From Corydoras sp. C115 (Eukaryota > Chordata > Actinopteri > Siluriformes > Callichthyidae), in NCBI GenBank assembly GCA_019802505.1, contig JAFMOC010000231.1, positions 792,501-856,500 on the forward strand: a stretch of DNA of 64,000 bases. Direction: 5' to 3'. The position numbers and the translations under genes were made by a program. Positions 56,202 to 64,000 of this stretch are shown in pieces (within the stretch, counting starts at the first letter, position 1; the number at the start of each line of letters is the position of its first letter). The notes beneath the pieces are model-generated. The model made no database searches. It worked only from the letters and a program-made list of their open reading frames with translations, and was not told where the DNA came from.

Positions 56202-56535
56202 TGTTTACAGTATAATTAACACAAAGTATCGCGATTCGATCGTTGTGTAGTTAACATTTCGCTTGTTTATTTAGAAACAGGAAGAGTTACGAGTGTTAAA
56301 TTAATAATAATTACATAGCATTGCAGCACGACTAACAAACAGCAGGTGGCGCTATTGCACCAGCCTGGAAGCCAACCGCCGATAAACAAGAAACAAGAAA
56401 AAAAAAAAAAAACCTGTAGCTCTGTAAACTGAAATCATCATCATCATCATCATCATCGATGTTCTGCCTGCAGATTGGAGTCCGCGGCAGAGGGCGCTGT
56501 TTCTCACTCTGTTACATGTTTATTAAACTCGTTAA

Positions 56536-56888
56536 CTCATTCATTCATTCATTATCTCCCGCTTTATCCTCTATTAGGGTCGCAGTGGGGTTCCCCATGC
56601 CCATCCAGGGGAGAGCGTCTCGGGCGCTGGGCAGATAGACCCAGGACAGGGCGCCAATCCATCGCTGGGCACACACTCACACACTCAAACACACTCTATA
56701 TGGGGCAATTTGGAGAACTCAATTGACTTGATCCATGTTTTTGGACTGTGGGAGGAAACCGGAGAACCCGGAGGAAACCCACGCGGACACGGGGAGAACA
56801 TGGAAACTCCACCCAGATGGGGATTCGAACCGGGAATCCCTAGCGCTGAGAGGCGAACGTGCTAAACCACTAAGCCACCATGCCGCCC
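56536..56888 (-). repeat. tRNA-related SINE, (TCAT)n subfamily
   Basis: Best match for the tail half of the chimeric copy at 55853; ordinary head 'gggaatccctagcgctgag'. Confidence 0.88.
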
Positions 56889-56934
56889 TAAACTCGTTAA
56901 CTGATTTTCAAATTTTCTAACAATGTTAGAAATC

Positions 56935-57212
56935 TTAGTGGTTTGGCATGTTCTCCTTTCAGCACTAGGGATGCCCGGTTCGAATCCCAATTCGGGTGGA
57001 GTTTGCATGTTCTCCCCGTGTCCGCGTGGGTTTCCTCCGGGTTCTCCGGTTTCCTCCCACAGTCCAAAAACATGGATCAAGGTCATTTGAGTTCTCCAAA
57101 TTGCCCCATATAGAGTGTGTGTGTGTAAGTGAGTGTGTGTTCAGTGATAGATTGCCCCCCTGTCCTGGGTGTATCTGCCCGGCGCCCGAAACGTTCTCCC
57201 CTGGATGGGCAT
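56935..57212 (+). repeat. tRNA-related SINE, tail missing
   Basis: Head to 'ttctcccctggatgggcat'. Lies head-to-head with the preceding copy, 46 bp apart. Confidence 0.83.
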
Positions 57213-57869
57213 TTTGTTTACGTACGGTTCATTGCGTTGCACTGTGACGTCACGATGTGCGCGTTAAATGGAACGGTGCGTTCATAGAGACACTGACGCG
57301 GTTACTAAGCAGACGGTCGGTTTTAATGGAGCAACATGCGAGTCGTGTGTAGTCGTTCCGTCGCAGGACGATCTTAATGATCTTAATTATCTTAATGATC
57401 TTAATGATCAAAACGAAGCTGCGGGACGAAAAGAAAAGCACAACTTTCATGTTCCTCTCCGCAGGTTCTGTTTAAATTATGTTTTAAAGTCCATAACGTA
57501 ATCTAGAACCAAATAATTAAACATAATAATTAATAATAAATGTTAATAACGACCGTAATTATATCTGTAACTTGTTTCTCTGTCGTTAGGCGGCGGTGTT
57601 TGATTTCTGGTCCAATCGTTTTGCAGCAAAACAATATTAACCAATAGATATGAAGGAGGCGGGACTTCACTGAAAACGGGTGCAAAGATAAGAATTAGCC
57701 GTGGTCCCGGTTGGTACGAAAAACTAATCATCACTGAGTGCCGAATACATTCATTTACCTAAAAACACGATTAGCGGCTAATATTAAGTAGAAATAAAGG
57801 ACAACACTGATTTACTCATTGATATCTGTCTGTTAATCAAAAACCAATGATGACGCGTTAAAACCGGTG
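57213..57869. other. non-coding stretch
   Basis: Contains 'cttaatgat' repeats near 57371-57408. No exon recognised. Confidence 0.45.
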
Positions 57870-58173
57870 GTGGTGGTGGGGGGGGGGTTCCCCATGCCCA
57901 TCTAGGGGAGAACGTTTCGGGTGCCGGACAGATACACCCAGGACAGGGGGGCAATCTATCACTGGACACACACTCACACTTTATATGAGGCAATTTGGAG
58001 AATTCAATTCACCTTGATCCATGTTTTTGGACTGTGGGAGGAAACCGGAGAACCCGGAGGAAACTCACGTGGACACGGGGAGGACATGCAAACTCCATCC
58101 CAGGTTGGGATTCGAACCAGGAATCCCTAGCGCTGAGAGGAGAACATGCCAAACCACTAAGCCACTGTGCCAC
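57870..58173 (-). repeat. tRNA-related SINE, tail missing
   Basis: Begins in the G-run/'ttccccatgcccatc' segment after a GGT repeat; head 'aagccactgtgccac'. Confidence 0.82.
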
Positions 58174-58211
58174 TACTTGTAAGTTGCATCTGCTAAATAA
58201 CCAAATATAAA

Positions 58212-58488
58212 CATTCATCCATTATCTCCCATTTTATCCTCTATTAGGGTCACAGTGGGGTGGGGGGGGGGTTCCTCATGCCCATCCAGGGGAGAACGTT
58301 TCGGGCACTGGGCAGATACACCCAGGACAGGGGGGCAATCTATCGCTGGGCACACACTCACTCACACACTCACACACACTGTATATGGGACAATTTGGAG
58401 AATTCAATAGACTTGATCCATGTTTTTGGACTGTGGGAGGAAACCGGAGAACCCGGAGGAAACCCACGTGGACACGGGGAGAACATGG
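58212..58488 (-). repeat. tRNA-related SINE, head missing
   Basis: Tail and body to 'cacggggagaacatgga', then unrelated sequence. Confidence 0.8.
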
Positions 58489-58591
58489 ATTGTTCTGAGG
58501 ACATGAGAGGACAGGTTGATTCTGAGGACATGAGACAGAGCCGGCTCAAAGCCAAAACCAAGGAACGATCAGCTGGTTTGACGGCATGGTG

Positions 58592-58853
58592 ACGGCATCC
58601 TCTGGGTTCTCCGGTTTCCTCCCATAGTCCAAAAACATGGATCAAGTCAATTGAATTCTCAAAATTGCCCCATATAGAGTGTGTGTGTGTGTGAGAGTGA
58701 GTGTGTGCCCAGCGATAGATTGGCACCCTGTTCTTGGTGTATCTGCCCAGCGCCCGAAATGTTCTCCCCTGGATGGGCATGAAGAACCCCCACCGCGACC
58801 CTAATAGAGGATGAAGCGGAAGATAATGAATGAATGAATGAATGAATGAATAA
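58592..58853 (+). repeat. tRNA-related SINE, head missing
   Basis: From 'tcctctgggttctccgg' to tail 'gaagcggaagataatgaa' with (TGAA)n. Inverted relative to the copy at 58212, with about 100 bp of other sequence where the two heads should be. Confidence 0.82.
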
Positions 58854-58877
58854 AGTAACGTGGAGAGACGTTTCATT

Positions 58878-59001
58878 TGGCGTTTGCTGTGCGTGCAGTC
58901 AACGGGAATGGACGTAAACCATTGCGAGATCCAGGACACCCACCAGGAGACACGTTGATATCGATGGAAGGCCGTGATCTCCAACGTGCAGGAGTGAAGA
59001 A
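58878..59001 (+). other. possible decayed exon upstream of the ArfGAP gene
   Basis: Segment between 'gctgtgcgtgcag' and 'gaagaag|gtgaac', so it has splice-like edges. One frame reads RWKAVISNVQE before a stop, faintly like the end of the PH domain that precedes ArfGAP in ACAP proteins. No frame is open throughout. Weak. Confidence 0.2.
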
Positions 59002-59070
59002 GGTGAACATATCCACGTTCTGTAGATGCTCAGAAGGTCCTCCTGCTTTCTCACCTTGCTTCTTAAAATC

Positions 59071-59267
59071 ATGCAGCAGGACATGAAGTCGCCTCAGGCC
59101 CCGGGACGCCTCAGGCCCCGGGACGTTTTGAAGACAGACGTGTTGGTGGAGAGGATCAGGAGCGTGGCGGGAAACAACACGTGCTGCGAGTGCAGCCGGC
59201 CAGAACCCAACTGGGCCAACGTCAAACTGGGAGTGACGCTGTGCCTCCTGTGCTCCAGCGTCCACAG
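59071..59267 (+). CDS. chimera exon A (ArfGAP zinc finger)
   Basis: Encodes 'VERIRSVAGNNTCCECSRPE' and 'NWANVKLGVTLCLLCSSVH'; the donor is CCACAG|GTACAC (phase 2). The start at ATG 59071 is provisional: ATG 59083 is also in frame, and a true upstream exon could splice into this region. Confidence 0.75.
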
Positions 59268-62200
59268 GTACACCACCACCTCCACCACAGAGGTGTGGGA
59301 CACCAGACATCTCCACCTTCCCTGAATATTAGATGGACAGCAGAATGACCCTGGTTTGATCTTTTTGATCAGGAACATGAAAGGACACTTCTACAATGTG
59401 AAGTCTCTCAGTCGGAATTTGTGGAAGCCCAACGTGGTCGAGGTAAGCGAGCGGGGGAATGAACGCCTACGGAAGTGAGTGACTGCAGACCCTCATGTGA
59501 ACACAAGATTAAATATCTTAACACGGCCGAACACATCCGGTAGAGTTTGTGGTGGTGCCAACATCTTGCGACTGGGCAAGTGGGCCAGTTAAAAATAATG
59601 GACGTGGGCCGGCTCGTTCCGCGATCTGGGATCCGTTAGCTTTCAGATGTAGGCCACTTCTGTCCTGAGATACAGCAGTGCTGGCCCACTTACTGCACCT
59701 GAGCCAAAGATGGCCCTCAGAAGAAGACTGTAATGTGGCCCACATGTCGCAAAACACATCTGGCTCACAGCGGGTAGAGATCTGGCAGTGCTCCCCAAAC
59801 GGGAACCCTTTCTGGCCCTCACCTGGTCCACATGAGGCTCACATCTTGGAGATCTCGGTCCCAACATCATGTGGTCCAGATGCCCTTGGTGGACATGTCT
59901 CTGTTTCTGTTTGGTTTCTTCAGTTCATGTGCAATAAAGGAAACCACTTCATTAACACGCTCTATGAGGCTCGCCTGGAGGAACTCGGGGTCCGGAAACC
60001 ACAGCCGGGAGATTCCAGGTACGCCCATCTCGAATACGGACAATGCATTGATTCGTTACAGATGTTTAAACCCCGTGCCGTGCCATTTCTCAGGCAGGAC
60101 GTCGAGGCATTCATCACTGACAAATACCTCAAAAAGAAGTTCCTTAGATGGACGTCAGACAAAGGCGCCATGACGTCGGGCGAGGAGCAGGAGAAACCCG
60201 GATGTTCCCTCACGCAAGCGGAAGCCGACACTTTCAGTAGGTTTGAATGATACCAGAGTCGCCTTCGCTTAAAGGGGGTGCTCGCATGGAAATGCTAACA
60301 CAGCCCACTTGTCCCAGAACACATTTGCTTCACATCTGCTAACATAGCAGGAGGGCCATGTGAAAACGGAGGACGTGGGCTCGTGGGCCACAATCATTTT
60401 ACGATCTATGGCAGGGTTCCCAAACTTTTCAGAAGTTAGCACCCATCAACAAACCAAAAACTTTAAAGTAACACCTACGTTTATTGGCACGGAACACCAT
60501 TGTCATATGGTGAACACCAATTAGGTGCGAGTGTATGTTAAAGCAATAAAATACGAGAGGGCGTGGCTTTATCCCGAATACATCACAGTTCCACCTCTAA
60601 TACACAACCTCCAGTGTCTTATTGCTTCAATAAAACACTTACAAACAAACTATAATGCCGTTTTTAAAGTGAACGCTCATCGCTGAGTAACAGGATTCCG
60701 GTTTCTCTAACAAATACTGCCGTCTAGTGGCCAAATTACAGGACACAGTTTAGTTTTTTTTTTTTTTTACATCAGGATCACAGCAAAGCCACACCATTAT
60801 CTGGCGTACCATCCCGCGAAAACCACGGTTCTAAGACAAGTACACCGACCAGGTAGAACCTTCTGATTGGACCATGTGTTCATACTTTACCAAGCAGGTT
60901 CTGATAAAGAGGCGTCAGATACACAGTGCATCATAGCTCACAGTCAGGGTTCCAATGCTGACCCCAGCCCAGTCATTCAGTCTCACTGTTTTGCGTAAAG
61001 CGGCGCTAACTTCATAACGACTGTCGCTGGTTTTTGTTACAGAGGTCGTGTCCCTGCGCTACGTTCAGGGAAGCCTGCTGGGGAAGGGAGGCTGCGCGTC
61101 AGTGTACGCGGCACGGTGTAGGGAGACCGGGAAGGCGGTAAGTGTTATCGCGGCAACATGACCCCCTACGACCAAAACACAAGGACCACCTACGAGGGCG
61201 GTGCCTACGAGTGGCAGATACCGAAAAACGTCCATGACCTGCGATCTCACAATCATAGTGACCACCGAGCAGTTTACCGAGTTCCGAACCCCCAAAGAGC
61301 AAAGTATGAAAAAATCTTTACCTCATTTAACTCATTACCGTTGACATTTTAAGGAATAAATCTTCTGAGGACCGGGGCTCAGTGAGGGACTCCTCCTCCT
61401 TGAACGGGGGGGGGGGGGGGTCCCCCATGTCCATCCAGGGGAGAACATTTTGGGCACTGGGCAGATACACCCAGGACGGGGGGGGCAATCTATCACTGGA
61501 CACTCACTCACACACACTATATGGGGCAATTTGGAGAATTCAATTGACCTTGATCCATGTTTTTGGACTGTGGGAGGAAACCGGAGAACCCGGAGGAAAC
61601 CCACGCGGACACGGGGAGGACATGGAAACACCAACCACCGTGCCGCCCCGTGATCAGATGTCCATTTTTTTTTTAAATTGGAAAAACTATATCAGTTCAG
61701 TTGGGTCGTCCTGCGGGAACCCAACTCCGCCAGTCCAAGACGTCCAGGTTGGGTCCGCCAATTGTCGTTGCCAAATTGTCGTTGCCGTGCTGATGACGCC
61801 TCAAAGAAAATGGATTAGAAAAAGAGTTAGAGCGAACAAATCACAATACTTACGTAGTAGACAAAGGTAGCTTTGACGAACATTGATGACATTGCAAAAC
61901 TCGACGTGAACGTTTACTAATAAAACGTCGTATGTGCGAGCAGGTAGCGCTGAAGTACGTGCTGAAGAATTCAAAGCTGCTGTTCATCAACATCGTAAGT
62001 AGTTACGTTATTTACAACTAAACTCGATGGGTCGGTAAAGTCGACGCTAACTGGACTGAACTCCGCAGCCCGGTGAGACCAGTCAGCTCCCCTCGGAGGT
62101 CGCCGTGATGAAGGTGCTGTGCCGCCCCCCGGGCTGTGAACACGTGGTGGCGCTGCTGGACTGGTTCGAGACGGACGGTCACCTGATCTTGGTCCTGGAG

Positions 62201-62846
62201 CACCCGCCGACCTTCGTTGCCCTTCTGCCGTTCGTTCGGCGAGTAAACGCAGACGAGGGTGTGCTCAGGGTCGTCCTGCGGAAGGTCGTCCTGGCGCTCC
62301 GGCACTGCCGCGACCGCGGCGTCGTGCACGGGGACCTGCATCTGGCAAACGTCCTGGTCGATCCAGAAACGCTGGACATCAAGCTGATCGATTTCGGCAG
62401 TGCGGCATTGCTCCCGGACGTCTCAGGTACTCACCGCTTACTTCCTTCGTCGTTCTCGATACTAAAAGATCCTAAAACGTTCTCCCGACTGGACAGAGGA
62501 ACGTCTGCGGGACACTCTCTGGAGTCTGGGTGCGCTCCTGTACGAGGTCCTGCACCAGGAGACGCTCGTCAAACCTCTGAACCCCGAGCAGCTGTGCTTC
62601 AGTTCCACCCTGTCCGACGGTAAGAACGTCCAGACGAGGTGAAACCGTGTCCCACGGAGTCCAAAGTCCAGAACCTAATTCTCTCTTTATGTCCTGACCA
62701 ATCTCAAAGCCTGTCACGACCTGATCCGTCGCTGTTTGGATGAAGGTGCTGCCGACCAGCCGACGCTTGGGGACATTTTGGCGCACGAATGGTTCCAGTC
62801 GACGCTTCCTGCGGGTTCTGAGCCCCAGACCATACAGAACCGGTGA
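59071..62846 (+). CDS. candidate ArfGAP - PIM-like kinase chimera (nine exons)
   Basis: Nine GT-AG exons join in frame to 422 residues. Residues about 22-140 form an ACAP-like ArfGAP domain. The zinc ligands are Cys38, Cys41, Cys58, Cys61 (C-x2-C-x16-C-x2-C) and the catalytic-type Arg66 sits four residues later, its codon split by an intron. Then come 'NTLYEARLEELGVRKPQPGD' and 'AFITDKYLKKKFL', as in ACAPs. Residues 170-422 resemble fish PIM-like Ser/Thr kinases: loop LLGKGGCASVY (181-190), Lys204 in VALKYV, Glu227, VVHGDLHLANVL (302-313) and DFG (325-327). Oddities: HRD is HGD, the following Lys is His, and the activation segment is about 25 residues short with no APE. ANK repeats and a complete BAR/PH region of ACAPs are absent. 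The alternative is two genes: an ArfGAP fragment ending at TGA 60250 and a kinase whose first exon is not seen. Substrates unknown. Confidence 0.6.
59373..59442 (+). CDS. chimera exon B (ArfGAP)
   Basis: The acceptor is TGATCAG|GAACAT and the donor GTCGAG|GTAAGC. It encodes (R)NMKGHFYNVKSLSRNLW. ACAPs have HRSLGVHFSKVRSLTLDSW here, so the loop after the catalytic Arg is diverged. Confidence 0.75.
59443..59923 (+). other. intron B-C of the chimera
   Basis: 481 bp with no repeat of the main families. Contains several 'gtggcccacatgtcgc'/'ggcccacttactgcacc' phrases, repeated loosely again after 60290 ('cagcccacttgtcccagaac'). Confidence 0.5.
59924..60018 (+). CDS. chimera exon C (ArfGAP)
   Basis: The acceptor is TTCTTCAG|TTCATG and the donor TTCCAG|GTACGC. 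It encodes 'FMCNKGNHFINTLYEARLEE' and 'LGVRKPQPGDS', strongly ACAP-like. Confidence 0.8.
60094..60236 (+). CDS. chimera exon D (end of ArfGAP, linker)
   Basis: The acceptor is TTTCTCAG|GCAGGA. It encodes 'QDVEAFITDKYLKKKFLRW' and a Glu/Thr/Ser-rich linker. The assumed donor is CTTTCA|GTAGGT (moderate). If unspliced, the frame adds SRFE and stops at TGA 60248-60250, giving a 172-residue ArfGAP-only product. Confidence 0.7.
60251..61042 (+). other. intron D-E of the chimera
   Basis: About 800 bp. No alternative kinase first exon (ATG plus phase-1 donor) was recognised. It includes a (T)n run near 60757-60769 and a short phrase 'gccgtctagtggccaaatta' that also occurs inverted near 2982-3001. 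Confidence 0.5.
61043..61137 (+). CDS. chimera exon E (kinase glycine loop)
   Basis: The acceptor is TTGTTACAG|AGGTCG and the donor AAGGCG|GTAAGT. It encodes VVSLRYVQGSLLGKGGCASV and YAARCRETGKA. There is no in-frame ATG, so an upstream exon is required. Confidence 0.75.
61400..61650 (-). repeat. tRNA-related SINE in kinase intron E-F
   Basis: Tail truncated; the head-proximal segment between 'ggacatggaaacacc' and 'aaccaccgtgccgcc' is deleted. Confidence 0.8.
61944..61994 (+). CDS. chimera exon F (kinase beta-3)
   Basis: A 17-codon exon, VALKYVLKNSKLLFINI, with the ATP-anchoring Lys. The acceptor is GAGCAG|GTAGCG and the donor CATC|GTAAGT. Found by its PIM-like sequence and splice sites. 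Confidence 0.78.
62069..62426 (+). CDS. chimera exon G (kinase core)
   Basis: The acceptor is TCCGCAG|CCCGGT. It encodes 'PGETSQLPSEVAVMKVL', 'LLDWFETDGHLILVLEHP', 'GVVHGDLHLANVLVDPETLD' and 'IKLIDFGSAALLPDVS'. The family relation to PIM-like kinases is clear from the 'PGE...LP.EV' and 'LI.VLE.P' spacing. Confidence 0.82.
62497..62619 (+). CDS. chimera exon H (kinase C-lobe)
   Basis: The acceptor is CTGGACAG|AGGAAC and the donor CCGACG|GTAAGA. It encodes 'ERLRDTLWSLGALLYEVL' then HQETLVKPL. The segment that should hold the P+1 loop and APE motif before 'WSLG' is missing. Confidence 0.75.
62710..62846 (+). CDS. chimera exon I (kinase end)
   Basis: The acceptor is CTCAAAG|CCTGTC. It encodes 'CHDLIRRCLDEGAADQPTLG' and DILAHEWFQST, ending TGA 62844-62846. 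The usual Arg of the D.RPT motif is Gln. Confidence 0.78.
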
Positions 62847-63163
62847 TCGGTATGGGGACAAGTCGTGGAGAAGATTGGAACGTTGTGTCTCATTGCTGAG
62901 ACACTCATGCTGCTTTGATGATGGATGATGGGTGGACCGGTCCTCCAGCGTTGGCTGGGTGTGGCTCCAGTGAGGACCGGAGACAGTGGAAACGGTGAAC
63001 ACAGCGTTATGTGGTTCTCCGGTCCGATGGAGATGGTGGTGAAGTGGTTACCGTATGTTCTCACTTGGGGTCCACCTGATTCGTCTCTGCCGTGTGGACG
63101 AGATTCTGACGACAACGTCGTGAACGCCAAGGAGGTTGTTTGAAAGACCATTGGTTCACGTCT

Positions 63164-63353
63164 TGGGCAGCACGGTGGTTTAGTGATTGGCATGTTCTCC
63201 TCTCGGCGCTAGGGATTTCAGGTTCGTATCCCAATCTGGGTGGTTTGCGTGTTCTCCCTGTGTCCGCATGGGTTTCCTCTGGGTTCTCCGGTTTCCTCCC
63301 ACAGTCCAAAAAACATGGATCAAGGTCAATGAATTCCTCCAAATTGCCCTATA
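63164..63353 (+). repeat. SINE head unit 1 of a tandem array
   Basis: Head from 'gggcagcacggtgg' to 'caaattgccctata', where the next head begins. Confidence 0.85.
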
Positions 63354-63532
63354 GGCGGCACAGTGGCTTAGTGGTTTGGCATGTTCTCCTCTCAGCGCTA
63401 GGGATTCCAGGTTCGTATCCCAATCTGGGTGGTTTGCATGTTCTCCTCATGTCCGCATGGGTTTCCTCCGGGTTCGTCCCACAGTCCAAAAACATGAATC
63501 AAGGTCAATTAATTCCTCCAAATTGCCCTATA
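63354..63532 (+). repeat. SINE head unit 2 of a tandem array
   Basis: 179 bp, same breakpoints as unit 1; shares the private variant 'ggttcgtatcccaatctggg'. Confidence 0.85.
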
Positions 63533-63649
63533 GGCGGCACGGTGGCTTAGTGGTTTAGCATGTTCTCCTCTCGGTGCTAGGGATTCCCGGTTCGTATCCC
63601 AATCTGGGCGGTTTGCATGTTCTCCCCGTGTCGGTTTCCTCTGGGTTTA
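63533..63649 (+). repeat. SINE head unit 3 of a tandem array (truncated)
   Basis: Stops at 'cctctgggttt', where a different tandem repeat starts. Confidence 0.83.
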
Positions 63650-64000
63650 GCTACATCAGCTGTAATATTTCAATGTATACGTTTGTTGTCTGCGAGATCT
63701 TTTAAAATAAATAAATGTAGCTTTCAAAAGAAAAGCATTGCAGATGTAAAGAAGTGCATGACTCTTATTTTGAAGTACCTTTAGCTACATCAGCTGTAAT
63801 ATTTCAACGTATACGTTTGTTGTCTGAGATCTCCCGCTTTCAAAAGAAAAGCATTGCAGACGTAAACAAAATCAGAAGTGCATGACTCTTATTTTGAAGT
63901 AGGTTGGCATGTAATATTTCAACGTACACACGTTCGTGATAAAAATAAATAAATAAAAAAAAGGCTTTCAAAATAAAAGCATTGCAGACGTCTGCATGTA
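63650..64000. repeat. tandem repeat of about 130 bp reaching the window edge
   Basis: Units near 63650, 63780 and 63900 share 'tagctacatcagctgtaata', 'tttcaacgtatacgtttgtt', 'gctttcaaaagaaaagcatt' and 'gtgcatgactcttattttga'. The third is partial and the array may continue past 64000. Confidence 0.88.
63706..63715 (+). terminator. candidate poly(A) signal of the kinase gene
   Basis: Overlapping AATAAATAAA inside the first terminal repeat unit, 860 nt past the stop. A second-best guess, because no closer AATAAA is obvious. Confidence 0.25.

Overview
The window is a piece of a vertebrate nuclear genome, almost certainly a ray-finned (teleost) fish. The genes are intron-rich with GT-AG splice sites and vertebrate-only families. 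CpG-rich promoter patches, long CA/GT microsatellites and a very dense tRNA-related SINE family fill the rest. No bacterial, phage, CRISPR or tRNA/rRNA gene was found.

Four genes can be modelled to the base. (1) OTUD1, a single-exon deubiquitinase on the minus strand (3388..4386, 332 aa). (2) TGIF1, a TALE-homeodomain repressor on the plus strand (exons 10591..10606, 13241..13470, 14324..14821; 247 aa). (3) DLGAP1 (GKAP/SAPAP1), a postsynaptic scaffold on the minus strand, with ten coding exons from 40107 down to 20258; all phases fit, giving 999 aa and a C-terminal -QTRL PDZ ligand. TGIF1 and DLGAP1 point towards each other, as I recall them doing on human 18p11.31. (4) A nine-exon plus-strand gene (59071..62846, 422 aa). 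Its first four exons encode an ACAP-like ArfGAP zinc finger and its last five a PIM-like protein kinase with a degraded active site. The frame stays open across the join, so this is a candidate ArfGAP-kinase chimera and the most unusual item here.

DLGAP1 probably has more than one promoter. A CpG-rich block at 52.7-53.3 kb carries a non-coding exon with a strong donor. A second CpG-rich block at 33.57-33.80 kb holds an exon whose short reading frame would splice in frame to coding exon 5, predicting a 442-aa short form.

Layout: 1-3.2 kb SINEs; 3.2-4.7 kb OTUD1; 4.7-10.4 kb microsatellites, SINEs and an 11-bp minisatellite; 10.4-15.8 kb TGIF1; 15.8-20.2 kb intergenic; 20.2-53.3 kb DLGAP1 with minisatellites and clusters of a palindromic repeat in its introns and upstream region; 53.4-58.9 kb a SINE-dense block with inverted and tandem pairs; 59.0-62.9 kb the ArfGAP-kinase gene; 63.1-64.0 kb tandem repeats. 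Apart from OTUD1, TGIF1, DLGAP1 and the chimera, open reading frames in the window come from simple repeats, SINEs or opposite-strand shadows. The genes are not functionally linked to each other. DLGAP1 is neuronal, TGIF1 is a transcription factor in TGF-beta/retinoid signalling, and OTUD1 acts on ubiquitin chains.
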